A stretch of DNA of 37,723 nucleotides, from contig JBQNAT010000017.1 of assembly GCA_052170315.1 (NCBI GenBank), forward strand, positions 1 to 37,723, given 5' to 3'. Source of the stretch: UBA9732 sp052170315 (GTDB lineage: Bacteria; Spirochaetota; Spirochaetia; Sphaerochaetales; Sphaerochaetaceae). The notes beneath the pieces are model-generated. The model was not told where the DNA came from and did no database searches. It was given only the letters and a program-made list of their open reading frames with translations. How positions within the stretch are numbered: position 1 is the first letter of the stretch; each line of letters begins with the position of its first letter. The position numbers were made by a program, and so were the translations under genes. Of the stretch, positions 7,317 to 14,922 are shown in pieces.

Positions 7317-8558
7317 ATGACAAACGACTATTCATACATTGTAAATAATCTGGAATCCGACAAGAAAGACCAGAGCCTTGCGAAGAAGTTGTTCCCGATT
7401 TCCGTGGCCAGAGAAGCCAGAAAATTCCATCGCCAGATACCGGGCTACAGGATGACGGGTCTTGAGGCGCTTCCCAACCTTGCGCAAATGCTTGGCGTTG
7501 GCGGAATCTACGTAAAAGACGAAGCACAGAGACTTGAACTTAACTCTTTCAAGGTAATGGGCGGTTCTTTTGCCATATATAATCTTATAAAGAAGCTCCT
7601 GCACAAAGAGAATGAAGAGCTTAGCTTTGAGTATCTTGTAAGCAGGGAATGCCATGACGCGGTTGGGGATATCACCTTCTGTTCCGCAACCGACGGCAAC
7701 CATGGTCGAGGCCTTGCCTGGGCGGCAAATAAGCTGGGACACAAGTGCAAAATATATGTCCATTCCGAAACAAGCCAGGCAAGAATTGATGCAATAAAGA
7801 AATACGGCGCGGATATAACCATTGTCAAAGGTAACTATGACGAGGCTGTAAGACGCGCAGCCGAAGATTCAAAAAAGAACGGCTGGTACGTAGTTTCAGA
7901 CACTTCATGGGAAGGCTACACCGAAATTCCAACATGGATAATGCAGGGCTATACCTCAATGCTTCTTGAATGCCAGGAACAGTTTGCAGGAATGGGTATC
8001 CAGAGGCCTTCTCATGTCATAGTCCAGGCAGGAGTCGGAGCTTTGGCAGGAGCCGTTGTAGGCTTCTATACCGCCCTTTTTCCTGAGGCTCCTCCCATTT
8101 TCATGGTTTGCGAGCCGGATAAAGCTCCATGTATCTTCAAGTCGATTCAGGCCAATGACGGCAAATGCCACACAGTTTTAGGTTCTCTTGATACAATAAT
8201 GGCCGGCCTTGCCTGCGGAGAACCTTCACCGCTTGCCTTTGAGATTCTGAAAAACAATGCTGATATTTTCTCAATTTTCCCCGACTACATTGCAGCCCGC
8301 GGAATGAGAATCCTTTCCTGTCCGCTCAAAGGCGACCCGTTCATCATAAGCGGAGAAAGCGGAGCCCTTCCTCTGGGTGCTCTTTATTCGGTGTTAACTG
8401 AACATGAAGACTGCGAACTTCGCAAGAGCCTTAAACTTGACGAGGACTCGACCGTTTTAATCATCAATACTGAAGGCAATACCGACCCCAAACATTTCAG
8501 ACGCATAATCTGGGACGGACAGGATCCGGTACCTAAAAAATTCAGAACACGCCGCTAA
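7317..8558 (+). CDS. dpaL: Diaminopropionate ammonia-lyase
   Basis: A 413-aa fold-type II PLP enzyme that deaminates D- and L-2,3-diaminopropionate to pyruvate and ammonia (YgeX family). Landmarks: ELNSFKVMGG with the PLP lysine at about residue 79, TDGNHGRGLAWAA near 124 (Asn/Gly phosphate and ring contacts), SGESGALPLGAL near residue 350 (glycine-rich PLP phosphate loop) and a family-typical C-terminus (INTEGNTDPKHFRRI). The length agrees with the E. coli enzyme (about 398). ATG 7317 has GGGAG at 7307-7311, 5 nt away; an ATG at 7299 is less well placed. No 2,3-diaminopropionate synthesis gene is nearby, so a catabolic role is likely. Confidence 0.93.
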   Translation: MTNDYSYIVNNLESDKKDQSLAKKLFPISVAREARKFHRQIPGYRMTGLEALPNLAQMLGVGGIYVKDEAQRLELNSFKVMGGSFAIYNLIKKLLHKENEELSFEYLVSRECHDAVGDITFCSATDGNHGRGLAWAANKLGHKCKIYVHSETSQARIDAIKKYGADITIVKGNYDEAVRRAAEDSKKNGWYVVSDTSWEGYTEIPTWIMQGYTSMLLECQEQFAGMGIQRPSHVIVQAGVGALAGAVVGFYTALFPEAPPIFMVCEPDKAPCIFKSIQANDGKCHTVLGSLDTIMAGLACGEPSPLAFEILKNNADIFSIFPDYIAARGMRILSCPLKGDPFIISGESGALPLGALYSVLTEHEDCELRKSLKLDEDSTVLIINTEGNTDPKHFRRIIWDGQDPVPKKFRTRR

Positions 8559-8659
8559 ATCCGGTCCCTGCTCCGCAAAAGACAGAGACTCAAAGAAAAT
8601 CCACAAGGAGAAAGGATTGTGTGCCGCGAAAGATTAACGCAGCGGATGTAATAAAGGAA

Positions 8660-9805
8660 TTATGCTCCCAACAATTGCTTTCGGATAAATTCACAGTCTT
8701 TGTCCGTAGTCTGTTTATGTTGCTCAAGTATTGAAATATAGAAGGATTTAACATCCGTGTCAGTCAATAACAATAAAACCTGCGAGTTGTTTCTGGCAAT
8801 ACTGCACAATCTCTTGACTCTGGAAAGAGACCATGAACCGTAATTTGAGCATTCCTTGATTATCTTACGAGTACGTGAGAAGCTGTCGCTTTCCTCAAGT
8901 ATGGAAATAAGGTCATCCTGCGCTATTTCTTCTTCAGTCCTGTTGTCATGCGCAATTTCATCACCGCATTTGGATACAAAGAAATCTATGTTCCTTGAAG
9001 CCGAAATTTTATCAATGATGGCCTTAACCATACGCTCAATTTCGGAGCCTTCCGAATAATCGGCAGGGGCAAAAAGCCTGATGCGGCCGTCCCTGTAAAT
9101 TTTGAAAACCTTAGTTTTATCACCGGTGTAAGGGTCATAGACACCAATTGAGAAACCGCCGTAGTCATTTACAAGCTTCATGCAGGGGACATCCGTATCG
9201 CTGTCGCCAATATATATCATGTTTTCAAAAGGAATTTTCATCTCGGAAGGTATGAAGTGGTCGTTAACCCTCTGGTCGTAAACATCAAGCACGCCCTTTT
9301 CAATTCTGAAAAGAAACTGAGTTTTGTTGGTATAGTTTATAGACTGCGCAGGCCACATGGCATGACCGTCAGGCCCGTAGTAAAACGAGCTTGCATAAAT
9401 CCGCTTGAATTCACCGGCTATGGAAGTACCTTCTATCATTTCCTTTATGCCGGAAGAGATTATATAGTGCTCTACCTTAACATTTTTCTCCGCGGCATAG
9501 GCATTGATACGTGAAAACCAGGTTCTTACACCCTTGAAAAACTGTATTTTCTTGCCATATCCGGCAAGGTAATCTCTGGTAAGGCATTGTTCGCTGCCGC
9601 GGCTTTCACTGCTCATTTCATACATGTAAGAAAGGTTTTGGTCCATGTCGTTTTCTTTGGCAAGCTTGTTTGATTTTTCCCAGAAATCCTTAACGTCAAA
9701 GCCCAAAGCCTGAATGAAGCCCTGCGCCTGCATATCCTCGGGAGACAAAGTTTTGTCAAAATCATAGCAAATCGCAATTATCGGAGTTTTCTCCTTTAGT
9801 GCCAT
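8660..9805 (-). CDS. HAD-superfamily hydrolase
   Basis: A 381-aa cytosolic protein. The N-terminal 250 residues form a HAD domain: DFDKT (residues 15-19, nucleophile Asp and acid/base Asp), ISSG near 115 (motif II) and GDSDTDVPCMK near 200 (motif IV). A large helical cap lies between motifs I and II. The C-terminal 100 or so residues are helical, charged and not recognised. It is likely a phosphatase of unknown substrate. A strong ribosome site (AAGGGGG) precedes ATG 9805. It is convergent with dpaL across a 101-bp gap in which I see no clear terminator. Confidence 0.8.
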   Translation of the reverse strand: MALKEKTPIIAICYDFDKTLSPEDMQAQGFIQALGFDVKDFWEKSNKLAKENDMDQNLSYMYEMSSESRGSEQCLTRDYLAGYGKKIQFFKGVRTWFSRINAYAAEKNVKVEHYIISSGIKEMIEGTSIAGEFKRIYASSFYYGPDGHAMWPAQSINYTNKTQFLFRIEKGVLDVYDQRVNDHFIPSEMKIPFENMIYIGDSDTDVPCMKLVNDYGGFSIGVYDPYTGDKTKVFKIYRDGRIRLFAPADYSEGSEIERMVKAIIDKISASRNIDFFVSKCGDEIAHDNRTEEEIAQDDLISILEESDSFSRTRKIIKECSNYGSWSLSRVKRLCSIARNNSQVLLLLTDTDVKSFYISILEQHKQTTDKDCEFIRKQLLGA

Positions 9806-9928
9806 AAAAATCCCCCTTACCCCGAATCCATCTTAAACGGAAGGTTTTACATTTAATATCCTAACCTTAGCTCATGCTCCGGAGCAATACCTGCCGATAA
9901 TGATGGATTTGATAATAGGATTAACATA

Positions 9929-10924
9929 CTAAACTGCAGCGCAACTCTTCAGTACAGCATAAATATCTCCATCTATGCATATACTTCTCTGTTCAATCTC
10001 ACCCGGACAAAATGCCTCACCGTGATTGATACAGGCATACACAGCCATTTCATTCGCGAATGTCATCTGCCAGAACGGATATTTAATGATAACCGGCGTG
10101 TTCGCTCCCACTCCAAGCTCCAAATACAATACATGAAGAGCTTCATGCCCGCGCAGGAAGTCTGAGTATGCGGCGGAGGCTCTGCGCCAGCCTTCATCTT
10201 CCACAAAGGAATCGTCCGCACGAAGATTCATGGTGACAGGGGAACCGTTATCCGGGCATTTGGGAATCAGTTCAGTCGGAATCCGCATAGTGATTTTTTT
10301 GTGTTCCGGAAGCTGAAATATGCCGTCCGCGTCTTTCACAAAGCCCTGTTCTTCCATTGCTTTCATGACCCACGCTTCATTTTCATAGGTTTTCTGAACT
10401 CTTTGCTCCACGCTCTGAAACAGGCCGTAATCTCCCTGAGTATAAAACAGGCGCTTTTTATCAAATCCCGCTCTTTGGAACTGATGGTCGACATTTGTCG
10501 TAATAACGAAGTAATCCTTATCCTTTACCAGTGCAAGCAATTTCTGATAAACGGACTTTGGAGCGTCTATGTAACGATTGTAATAAATATGTCTTGCCCA
10601 CCATGCCCAGCGAGTCTCGGCATCAGGGAAGGGATAAAACCCGCCGGAATACATATCTCGGATTCCATACTTTTTTGCAAAATCAAAAAAGTACCGTTCA
10701 AATCGTTCTCCGCTGTATGTAAGACCCACGGAAGCGGACAATCCCGCGCCCGCACCTATTACAATAGCGTCCGCTCCATAGATTTCCTTTTTCAGACGGG
10801 CTATGCATTCTTCTTTAGTTCCAGTTCCGCGGGACAGATTTCCGCTGAAATACCTCACTGCGCTCAAGCCCTTTTGGATACTCTCCTGATAACCGTTCGG
10901 CAATTCATCGTAAAAGTTCTTCAT
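9929..10924 (-). CDS. SirTM, class M sirtuin (protein ADP-ribosyltransferase)
   Basis: A 331-aa sirtuin-fold protein. The Rossmann NAD loop is GAGAGLSASVGLTYSG near residues 55-70, followed by FERYFFDFAKKYG, typical of class M (SirTM). TTNVDHQF near 140 gives the Asn and Asp of the NAD pocket. Where other sirtuins have the catalytic His, the sequence is YTQGDYG near 160, that is Gln; MNLRADDSFVEDE near 230 supplies the Arg described for SirTM. These are the hallmarks of SirTM enzymes that ADP-ribosylate rather than deacylate. The zinc ribbon of classical sirtuins is essentially absent (only one Cys in KCPDNGSP). I choose ATG 10924, which overlaps the end of the macrodomain gene by 20 bp; the frame is open to 10954. 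No GcvH-like or lipoate-ligase gene is beside it. Confidence 0.9.
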   Translation of the reverse strand: MKNFYDELPNGYQESIQKGLSAVRYFSGNLSRGTGTKEECIARLKKEIYGADAIVIGAGAGLSASVGLTYSGERFERYFFDFAKKYGIRDMYSGGFYPFPDAETRWAWWARHIYYNRYIDAPKSVYQKLLALVKDKDYFVITTNVDHQFQRAGFDKKRLFYTQGDYGLFQSVEQRVQKTYENEAWVMKAMEEQGFVKDADGIFQLPEHKKITMRIPTELIPKCPDNGSPVTMNLRADDSFVEDEGWRRASAAYSDFLRGHEALHVLYLELGVGANTPVIIKYPFWQMTFANEMAVYACINHGEAFCPGEIEQRSICIDGDIYAVLKSCAAV

Positions 10925-11579
10925 AGTATTTCTTGTCCTTGTCCTTAAAAACATTGAAGATTACCCTTTCCATCACACCGGGATTAGCGGTCATCCATTT
11001 TTCTACCGTATCTACAGCAATCTCCGCGGCCCGCCTATTTGGAAAATGGAACACACCCGTGGAAATACAGCAGAACGCCACGCTTTTAAGGCTGTTCTCT
11101 CTGCACACCTCCAGCGTGTTGCGATAGCAATCGGCAAGGTCTTTCTCAAGCGCCTGAGTGAGTTTGCCCGGCACAATAGGACCCACTATGTGAATAACCT
11201 TCGTCGCCGGAAGGTTGTATCCATCCGTCAGCATGGGAACAGCGGTCGGCTGTTCATAGTTCATGCCGTATCTGATTTTCAGCCGGTTCATCTGCCTGTT
11301 ACACTCGGCTCTGAGCTGAACTCCGGCAAAGGTATGGATGCAGTTGTCTATGCATGTGTGCATAGGGATAAAGCATCCGAGCATCCGGGAGTTCGCAGCG
11401 TTTACGATTACATCAACCTCAAGCCTTGTGATATCCCCCTGCCAGATGGAAAGTCCATTCCTGATAACCGGGATATCGGAGAGGTGCACTACGCCTTTTT
11501 CTTCAGAACGTTCAGTGAGATATTCGTCCTGAACCGTCAGCACATCATCAGAAAGTTTCCCCGGCATACGGATGTTCAT
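10905..11579 (-). CDS. Zinc-type macrodomain ADP-ribosylhydrolase, 5' end disrupted
   Basis: A macrodomain that should remove ADP-ribose from proteins modified by the adjacent SirTM. Motifs: WQGDITRLEVDVIVNAANSRMLG (start of the fold, quoted in two parts: WQGDITRLEV and DVIVNAANS), then CFIPMHTC, whose Cys-His-Cys are the zinc ligands of the zinc-dependent macrodomain group, CIDNCIHTFAG and SIAFCCISTG-like SVAFCCISTGVFHFP. The usual N-terminal helical part lies upstream in the same frame but is cut off by a TGA at 11604-11606. The ATG at 11579 has no ribosome site, so this 224-aa form may be poorly made. It overlaps the SirTM start by 20 bp, which indicates translational coupling. Confidence 0.88.
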   Translation of the reverse strand: MNIRMPGKLSDDVLTVQDEYLTERSEEKGVVHLSDIPVIRNGLSIWQGDITRLEVDVIVNAANSRMLGCFIPMHTCIDNCIHTFAGVQLRAECNRQMNRLKIRYGMNYEQPTAVPMLTDGYNLPATKVIHIVGPIVPGKLTQALEKDLADCYRNTLEVCRENSLKSVAFCCISTGVFHFPNRRAAEIAVDTVEKWMTANPGVMERVIFNVFKDKDKKYYEELLR

Positions 11580-11603
11580 CAGAGAACGCAGAATTCTCCG
11601 TTT

Positions 11604-11711
11604 TCACTCCGTATCATCCGGCACATGTAAATCTTTGTATTCATCGGAATCCGCCTTGAATTCTTCCACAAGATAATCAAGGCGCTGCTCCTGCGTTGAC
11701 TTCTCATTCAT
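11604..11711 (-). pseudogene. N-terminal segment of the macrodomain gene, ending at an in-frame TGA
   Basis: ATG at 11711, with an AAGG ribosome site 7 nt upstream, opens a 35-residue frame (MNEKSTQEQRLDYLVEEF...) that resembles the helical N-terminus of SirTM-linked macrodomain proteins. It stops at TGA 11604-11606. After the TGA the same frame continues without a break (KRRILRSLMNIRMPG) into the macrodomain. One base change therefore separates it from a 269-residue intact gene. It starts 20 bp after the Rrf2 gene. Confidence 0.85.
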
Positions 11712-11731
11712 GAGATTACCTTCTTTTTGTG

Positions 11732-12172
11732 TCAGGCTTCCTTTTTGATAATTTCCCGCATTCCCTGCCGCAAATCCTCTATCGTGTATTTCTTCATTTC
11801 AGCTTCCATTGCATTCTGGATAGCCTGCAGCTTTTCATCCAGCAGCGCATGAATATTTCTTCCGACAAGGCATTCGGGGCTGGGGTTCTCGTGAAACCGA
11901 AATAAATCCCCACCCCCCAAAGGCTCTATGGCCTGATATACGTCATAAAAGGATATGTCCTTAAATTTCTTTGCGGGCTTAATCCCCCCGGTTCCTCTGG
12001 CTACCGTGATAAGCCCTGCGCTTTGCAACTGTGTGAGTATCTTACGGATGACGACCGGATTGGTTCCTATGCTTCCCGCAAGAAAATCACTAGTAACCTT
12101 ATATTCATCCTTAAACGTATCCACACAGGTGAAGATATGCAAAGCCACAGTAAATCTACTTGATATCTGCAT
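11732..12172 (-). CDS. Rrf2-family transcriptional repressor
   Basis: A 146-aa Rrf2-type winged-helix regulator. The DNA-binding half is MQISSRFTVALHIF, SDFLAGSIGTNPVVIRKIL (recognition helix) and AGLITVARGTGG (wing); the C-terminal half is the dimer helix (CLVGRNIHALLDEKL, AIQNAMEAEM). It lacks the three-cysteine cluster of IscR/NsrR, so it is unlikely to hold an Fe-S cluster. Cys16 and a second Cys near 103 could act as thiol sensors, as in HypR-like relatives; that is inference. ATG 12172 has GAGG 8 nt upstream. It is the first gene of an operon with the macrodomain and SirTM genes. Its own promoter carries a dyad overlapping the -35, indicating autorepression. Confidence 0.9.
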   Translation of the reverse strand: MQISSRFTVALHIFTCVDTFKDEYKVTSDFLAGSIGTNPVVIRKILTQLQSAGLITVARGTGGIKPAKKFKDISFYDVYQAIEPLGGGDLFRFHENPSPECLVGRNIHALLDEKLQAIQNAMEAEMKKYTIEDLRQGMREIIKKEA

Positions 12173-12192
12173 ATAAACCACCTCAGGTTTTT

Positions 12193-12221
12193 ATTTTACA
12201 TCAAACCTGCTGTAATTCCAA
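12193..12221 (-). promoter_or_regulatory. Promoter of the Rrf2-macro-SirTM operon
   Basis: On the minus strand: TTGGAA (12216-12221), exactly 17 bp, then TAAAAT (12193-12198). The -35 lies inside the 19-bp dyad at 12211-12229. Confidence 0.7.
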
Positions 12222-12238
12222 TAGTTACATTAAAATTT
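12211..12238. promoter_or_regulatory. Rrf2 operator, copy 1
   Basis: The dyad TGTAA-N9-TTACA spans 12211-12229 and covers the -35 of the Rrf2 gene. The 28 bp at 12211-12238 match 26 of 28 bp at 13092-13119. It begins inside the last codons of the NTF2-like gene. The most likely binder is the Rrf2 protein. Confidence 0.7.
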
Positions 12239-13003
12239 ACCGTTCCGATTCTGCCATGTTGCCCTGTCGGGGATGGTCTGCATAACATCCCAGTGCTCGG
12301 TAATCTTGCCGTTTTGAATTCTCCACAGGTCATAATAGGACGTGGGAGCGCCTCCGAATGTGCCTTCTGAAACCGCAAGTACATAGTTTCCCTGCGCAAG
12401 AACCTGATGAATGTTGTCATATATCATCCGGATACCCTGTTTGCCAAGAGCCTCAAGAGCTGCGACAAGGCCGGACAGCCCGTCTGCGATGCCGGTGTTG
12501 TGCTGAATGTAGGTATCACCATCAAAATAGGAAGGTGTCTTCTCGGGAGCTTTGCCCTGCATAACATCATGCAGGAAGTTCTTAATAAGCTTGCGGTTCT
12601 CCTCAGTCTTATCAAGGTCTTCCAGTAAATCTACGCCATCAATCTGTGTATGTCCGGACGGATTGGGAACGGCCTTTGCGGCAAGGTTATCCCAATGCTC
12701 GGCAATCCTGCCGTCAGCATCGAAGCGGAAGATATCGAAAGCTACCTGCTCGCCTGTTCCGGCGAAATTGTAGACTGTCTGCAGAAAAACCTTGTCTCCG
12801 TCCTCGAAAGCGCGGATGTTGTTGACGGTGGTCTTTACGGGAGCGGAGCCCAGGTAGGCAACGCTGCCTGCAAAAGCGTCAGCGCCTGTTCCGTAATCAA
12901 GGTTGTGCTGTATGTAGCCGGGAGCAAGAAGCTCCTTTGCCTTCTCAGCGTCTCCTGTAGCAAAAGTGTTGATAAGTGTCTTTGCCTTTTCAATATTCGT
13001 CAT
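12230..13003 (-). CDS. Tandem NTF2/SnoaL-like protein
   Basis: A 257-aa protein made of two SnoaL-like (NTF2-fold) domains, about residues 1-125 and 130-257. Each half repeats the same landmarks: YIQHN near the start (GYIQHNLDYG and TYIQHNTGIA) and a closing strand pair ending in EHWD (FRFDADGRIAEHWDN and WRIQNGKITEHWDVMQ). Relatives are cyclases, isomerases or unassigned small-molecule binders; the reaction is unknown. ATG 13003 has AAGGAG with 8-nt spacing; the frame reaches 13102, but that part is promoter sequence. It has its own strong promoter with an operator identical in design to that of the Rrf2 gene, so it probably belongs to the Rrf2 regulon together with SirTM and the macrodomain. 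Confidence 0.85.
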   Translation of the reverse strand: MTNIEKAKTLINTFATGDAEKAKELLAPGYIQHNLDYGTGADAFAGSVAYLGSAPVKTTVNNIRAFEDGDKVFLQTVYNFAGTGEQVAFDIFRFDADGRIAEHWDNLAAKAVPNPSGHTQIDGVDLLEDLDKTEENRKLIKNFLHDVMQGKAPEKTPSYFDGDTYIQHNTGIADGLSGLVAALEALGKQGIRMIYDNIHQVLAQGNYVLAVSEGTFGGAPTSYYDLWRIQNGKITEHWDVMQTIPDRATWQNRNGKF

Positions 13004-13073
13004 AATAGTTTCTCCTTTGAAATTTGTTATTGGTATTTTAGTTGTAACCATGACAGTTTCATCTGACAGGCTC

Positions 13074-13102
13074 AATGTAACACACCTTAGATGTAATGTC
13101 AA
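13074..13102 (-). promoter_or_regulatory. Promoter of the NTF2-like gene
   Basis: On the minus strand: consensus TTGACA (13097-13102), exactly 17 bp, TACATT (13074-13079). The leader is about 65 nt. The -35 is embedded in the operator dyad. Confidence 0.78.
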
Positions 13103-13119
13103 TAGTTACATTAAAATTT
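13092..13119. promoter_or_regulatory. Rrf2 operator, copy 2
   Basis: TGTAA-N9-TTACA at 13092-13110 plus the same AT-rich flank as copy 1 (26 of 28 bp identical to 12211-12238). It overlaps the -35 box, the position expected for a repressor site. Confidence 0.7.
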
Positions 13120-13125
13120 TTTTGG

Positions 13126-13371
13126 GGGTGTGGATAATGAGGGGGGGAATTGAAAAGTTAAATACATGAATCGGAGTCTAAGCAATCTAAAATCTTTACT
13201 TCCGGCTACTTTGAATAATAGAGAAACCCGACTTCCGTCAGCGAAAATACAAAAATTGGCGAACAATCGTTTTTTGAAAGTATTATTGTATAATTTATAT
13301 TTCAGTTCCTATAAACTTCAAATCAACAAATATTGAAAAAAAGATATTTATCTTAATAAATAACTTTGAAG
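13126..13371. other. Intergenic stretch without a gene
   Basis: It begins with G-rich runs (13123-13147) and becomes very AT-rich. A TATAAT lies near 13289 but lacks a good -35. No ORF or RNA gene is supported. Confidence 0.4.
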
Positions 13372-13417
13372 AAATGCACTTTTTCAACATTAATAATATT
13401 GAATAAATGCACTTTTT
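13372..13417. promoter_or_regulatory. Direct repeats flanking a 21-bp palindrome
   Basis: AAATGCACTTTTT occurs at 13372-13384 and again at 13405-13417, 33 bp apart. Between them, 13383-13403 is a near-perfect palindrome (TTCAA...TTGAA, three positions off). It lies 29-74 bp before the DUF4143 start codon and looks like an operator. Confidence 0.5.
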
Positions 13418-13445
13418 GTATTATTTTGAAATACGGAGCCGGTTT

Positions 13446-14777
13446 ATGTATTTTAAAAGAAAAGCATATCAGGAACTTATCAACTGGAAAAAAAATTACG
13501 CAGATAATTATGCGGTTTTGCTGGAAGGTGCAAGACGCGTCGGGAAATCTACAATTGCAGAAAGTTTCGCGAAAAATGAATACAAATCCTATATTTTAAT
13601 AGATTTCTCCGCGGTACCAAATGAAATTATCAGCTGTTTTGACGATGTCAATAATCCCGATTTATTTTTCTTGCGGCTACAAACCCTTACAGGAATAACT
13701 TTATACGAGCACAAATCTGTAATTATTTTTGACGAAGTCCAGCTTTTCCCCAAAGCCCGGCAGGCAATAAAACATCTTGTAAAAGATTCTCGCTATCACT
13801 ACATAGAAACAGGTTCGCTAATATCAATAAAAAAGAATGTGAAGGATATCCTAACTCCTTCAGAAGAAATGAAAATCCAGGTTTATCCTATGGATTACGA
13901 AGAGTTTTGTGACGCGACAGGGAATAATTTTTCCATAATAAAAAGCATTTTTGAAACATATAAACCTGTAGGTCAGGCTGTAAACAGAAAACTCCTGAGA
14001 GATCTTCGACTTTATATGGCCGTAGGAGGAATGCCGCAGGCCGTAGAAGCTTATAACCAGGGAAAAAACTTCGCTTTTATAGATCAGGTAAAGCGTCAGA
14101 TTATCAGTCTTTATGAAGATGATTTTAAAAAAATTGACCCGTCAGGCAGAATTTCAGCATTTTATCATTCAATTCCTGCACAGCTTTCAAAAGGCGCAAA
14201 AAAATTCAGTATTCAGTCTGCTGCAAACAAACGTAAAACTTCAAAAGATGAAAATCTTATTTATGATTTAATTGATTCAAGAACTGTACTGCCATCTTTC
14301 AACACCACAGATCCAAGAATCAGTCTTTCCGCAACAAAAGATGTTCAAAGTTATAAACTGTATATTGCAGATACGGGTTTATTCATAACGCTTATGTTTA
14401 TAGACCGTCCGTCAGCGGGAAATGAACTTTACGCAAAACTTCTATCAGATAAACTTCCTGCGAATTTAGGATATCTATATGAAAATCTTGTTGCTCAAAT
14501 GCTGGCAAGCACAGGCAGAGAGCTTTATTATAACACATGGGAAAAACCGAATAGCACCCATTATTATGAAGTGGATTTCCTAATTTCGCATGGAACTAAA
14601 GTTTATGCTCTTGAAGTAAAATCAACAGGAAGAGGTAAACATGAATCAATAGAAGAGTTTACGAAAAAGTATTCCAGTGTTTTGAAGAAAAGTTATATTC
14701 TTTCCCAGAAAGATTTCTCCAAAGATGGAAATCTTGAGTTCCTGCCGCTATATTTGACACTTTTTTTGGGGTTATAG
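13446..14777 (+). CDS. AAA ATPase with C-terminal DUF4143
   Basis: A 443-aa protein with an N-terminal AAA_14-type ATPase domain: Walker A GARRVGKST near residues 28-36, Walker B VIIFDEVQLF near 90, sensor-like IETGS near 120. It has a C-terminal DUF4143 domain containing KLYIADTGLF and a PD-(D/E)XK-like stretch (YEVDFLISHGTKVYALEVKS). The family is widespread, often many copies per genome in spirochaetes and anaerobes, and its function is not established; DNA handling or toxin-like roles have been suggested from the nuclease-like C-terminus. ATG 13446 has GGAG 7 nt upstream; the frame is open from 13407. It stands alone between divergent or convergent neighbours, with an operator-like repeat upstream. 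Confidence 0.85.
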   Translation: MYFKRKAYQELINWKKNYADNYAVLLEGARRVGKSTIAESFAKNEYKSYILIDFSAVPNEIISCFDDVNNPDLFFLRLQTLTGITLYEHKSVIIFDEVQLFPKARQAIKHLVKDSRYHYIETGSLISIKKNVKDILTPSEEMKIQVYPMDYEEFCDATGNNFSIIKSIFETYKPVGQAVNRKLLRDLRLYMAVGGMPQAVEAYNQGKNFAFIDQVKRQIISLYEDDFKKIDPSGRISAFYHSIPAQLSKGAKKFSIQSAANKRKTSKDENLIYDLIDSRTVLPSFNTTDPRISLSATKDVQSYKLYIADTGLFITLMFIDRPSAGNELYAKLLSDKLPANLGYLYENLVAQMLASTGRELYYNTWEKPNSTHYYEVDFLISHGTKVYALEVKSTGRGKHESIEEFTKKYSSVLKKSYILSQKDFSKDGNLEFLPLYLTLFLGL

Positions 14778-14922
14778 TATTCCTAATAATAAAGGTTTCA
14801 TGCCGTCCGGCCGCAAAGCTGAACTGATATAGAGCTTACAGTGGTCCGAATTAAACCACGACTTTCGTCAGTTACCCTCTCAACCCGGTACTCAAGACTT
14901 GTTGTCGCATCAAAATAGATTT
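14778..14922. other. Intergenic stretch without a gene
   Basis: About 145 bp between the DUF4143 stop and the hairpin at 14923. It has moderate GC and stops in all frames; nothing recognised. Confidence 0.4.

Noticed and set aside
11604..11606. In-frame TGA read as selenocysteine or recoded codon
   Set aside because: No selenocysteine-insertion-like hairpin is obvious downstream, the position is in a linker and not in an active site, and TGA clearly serves as a stop elsewhere in the window (for example the Gfo/Idh gene).
11046..11630. 194-aa plus-strand ORF opposite the macrodomain gene
   Set aside because: Antisense shadow; no ribosome site and no domain, while the minus strand encodes a recognisable macrodomain.
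13224..14871. Similar 18-19 bp sequences (AAACC.CGACTTyCGTCAG) on both sides of the DUF4143 gene, suggesting a mobile insertion
   Set aside because: With one mismatch and one gap, matches of this quality are expected by chance several times in a window this long.
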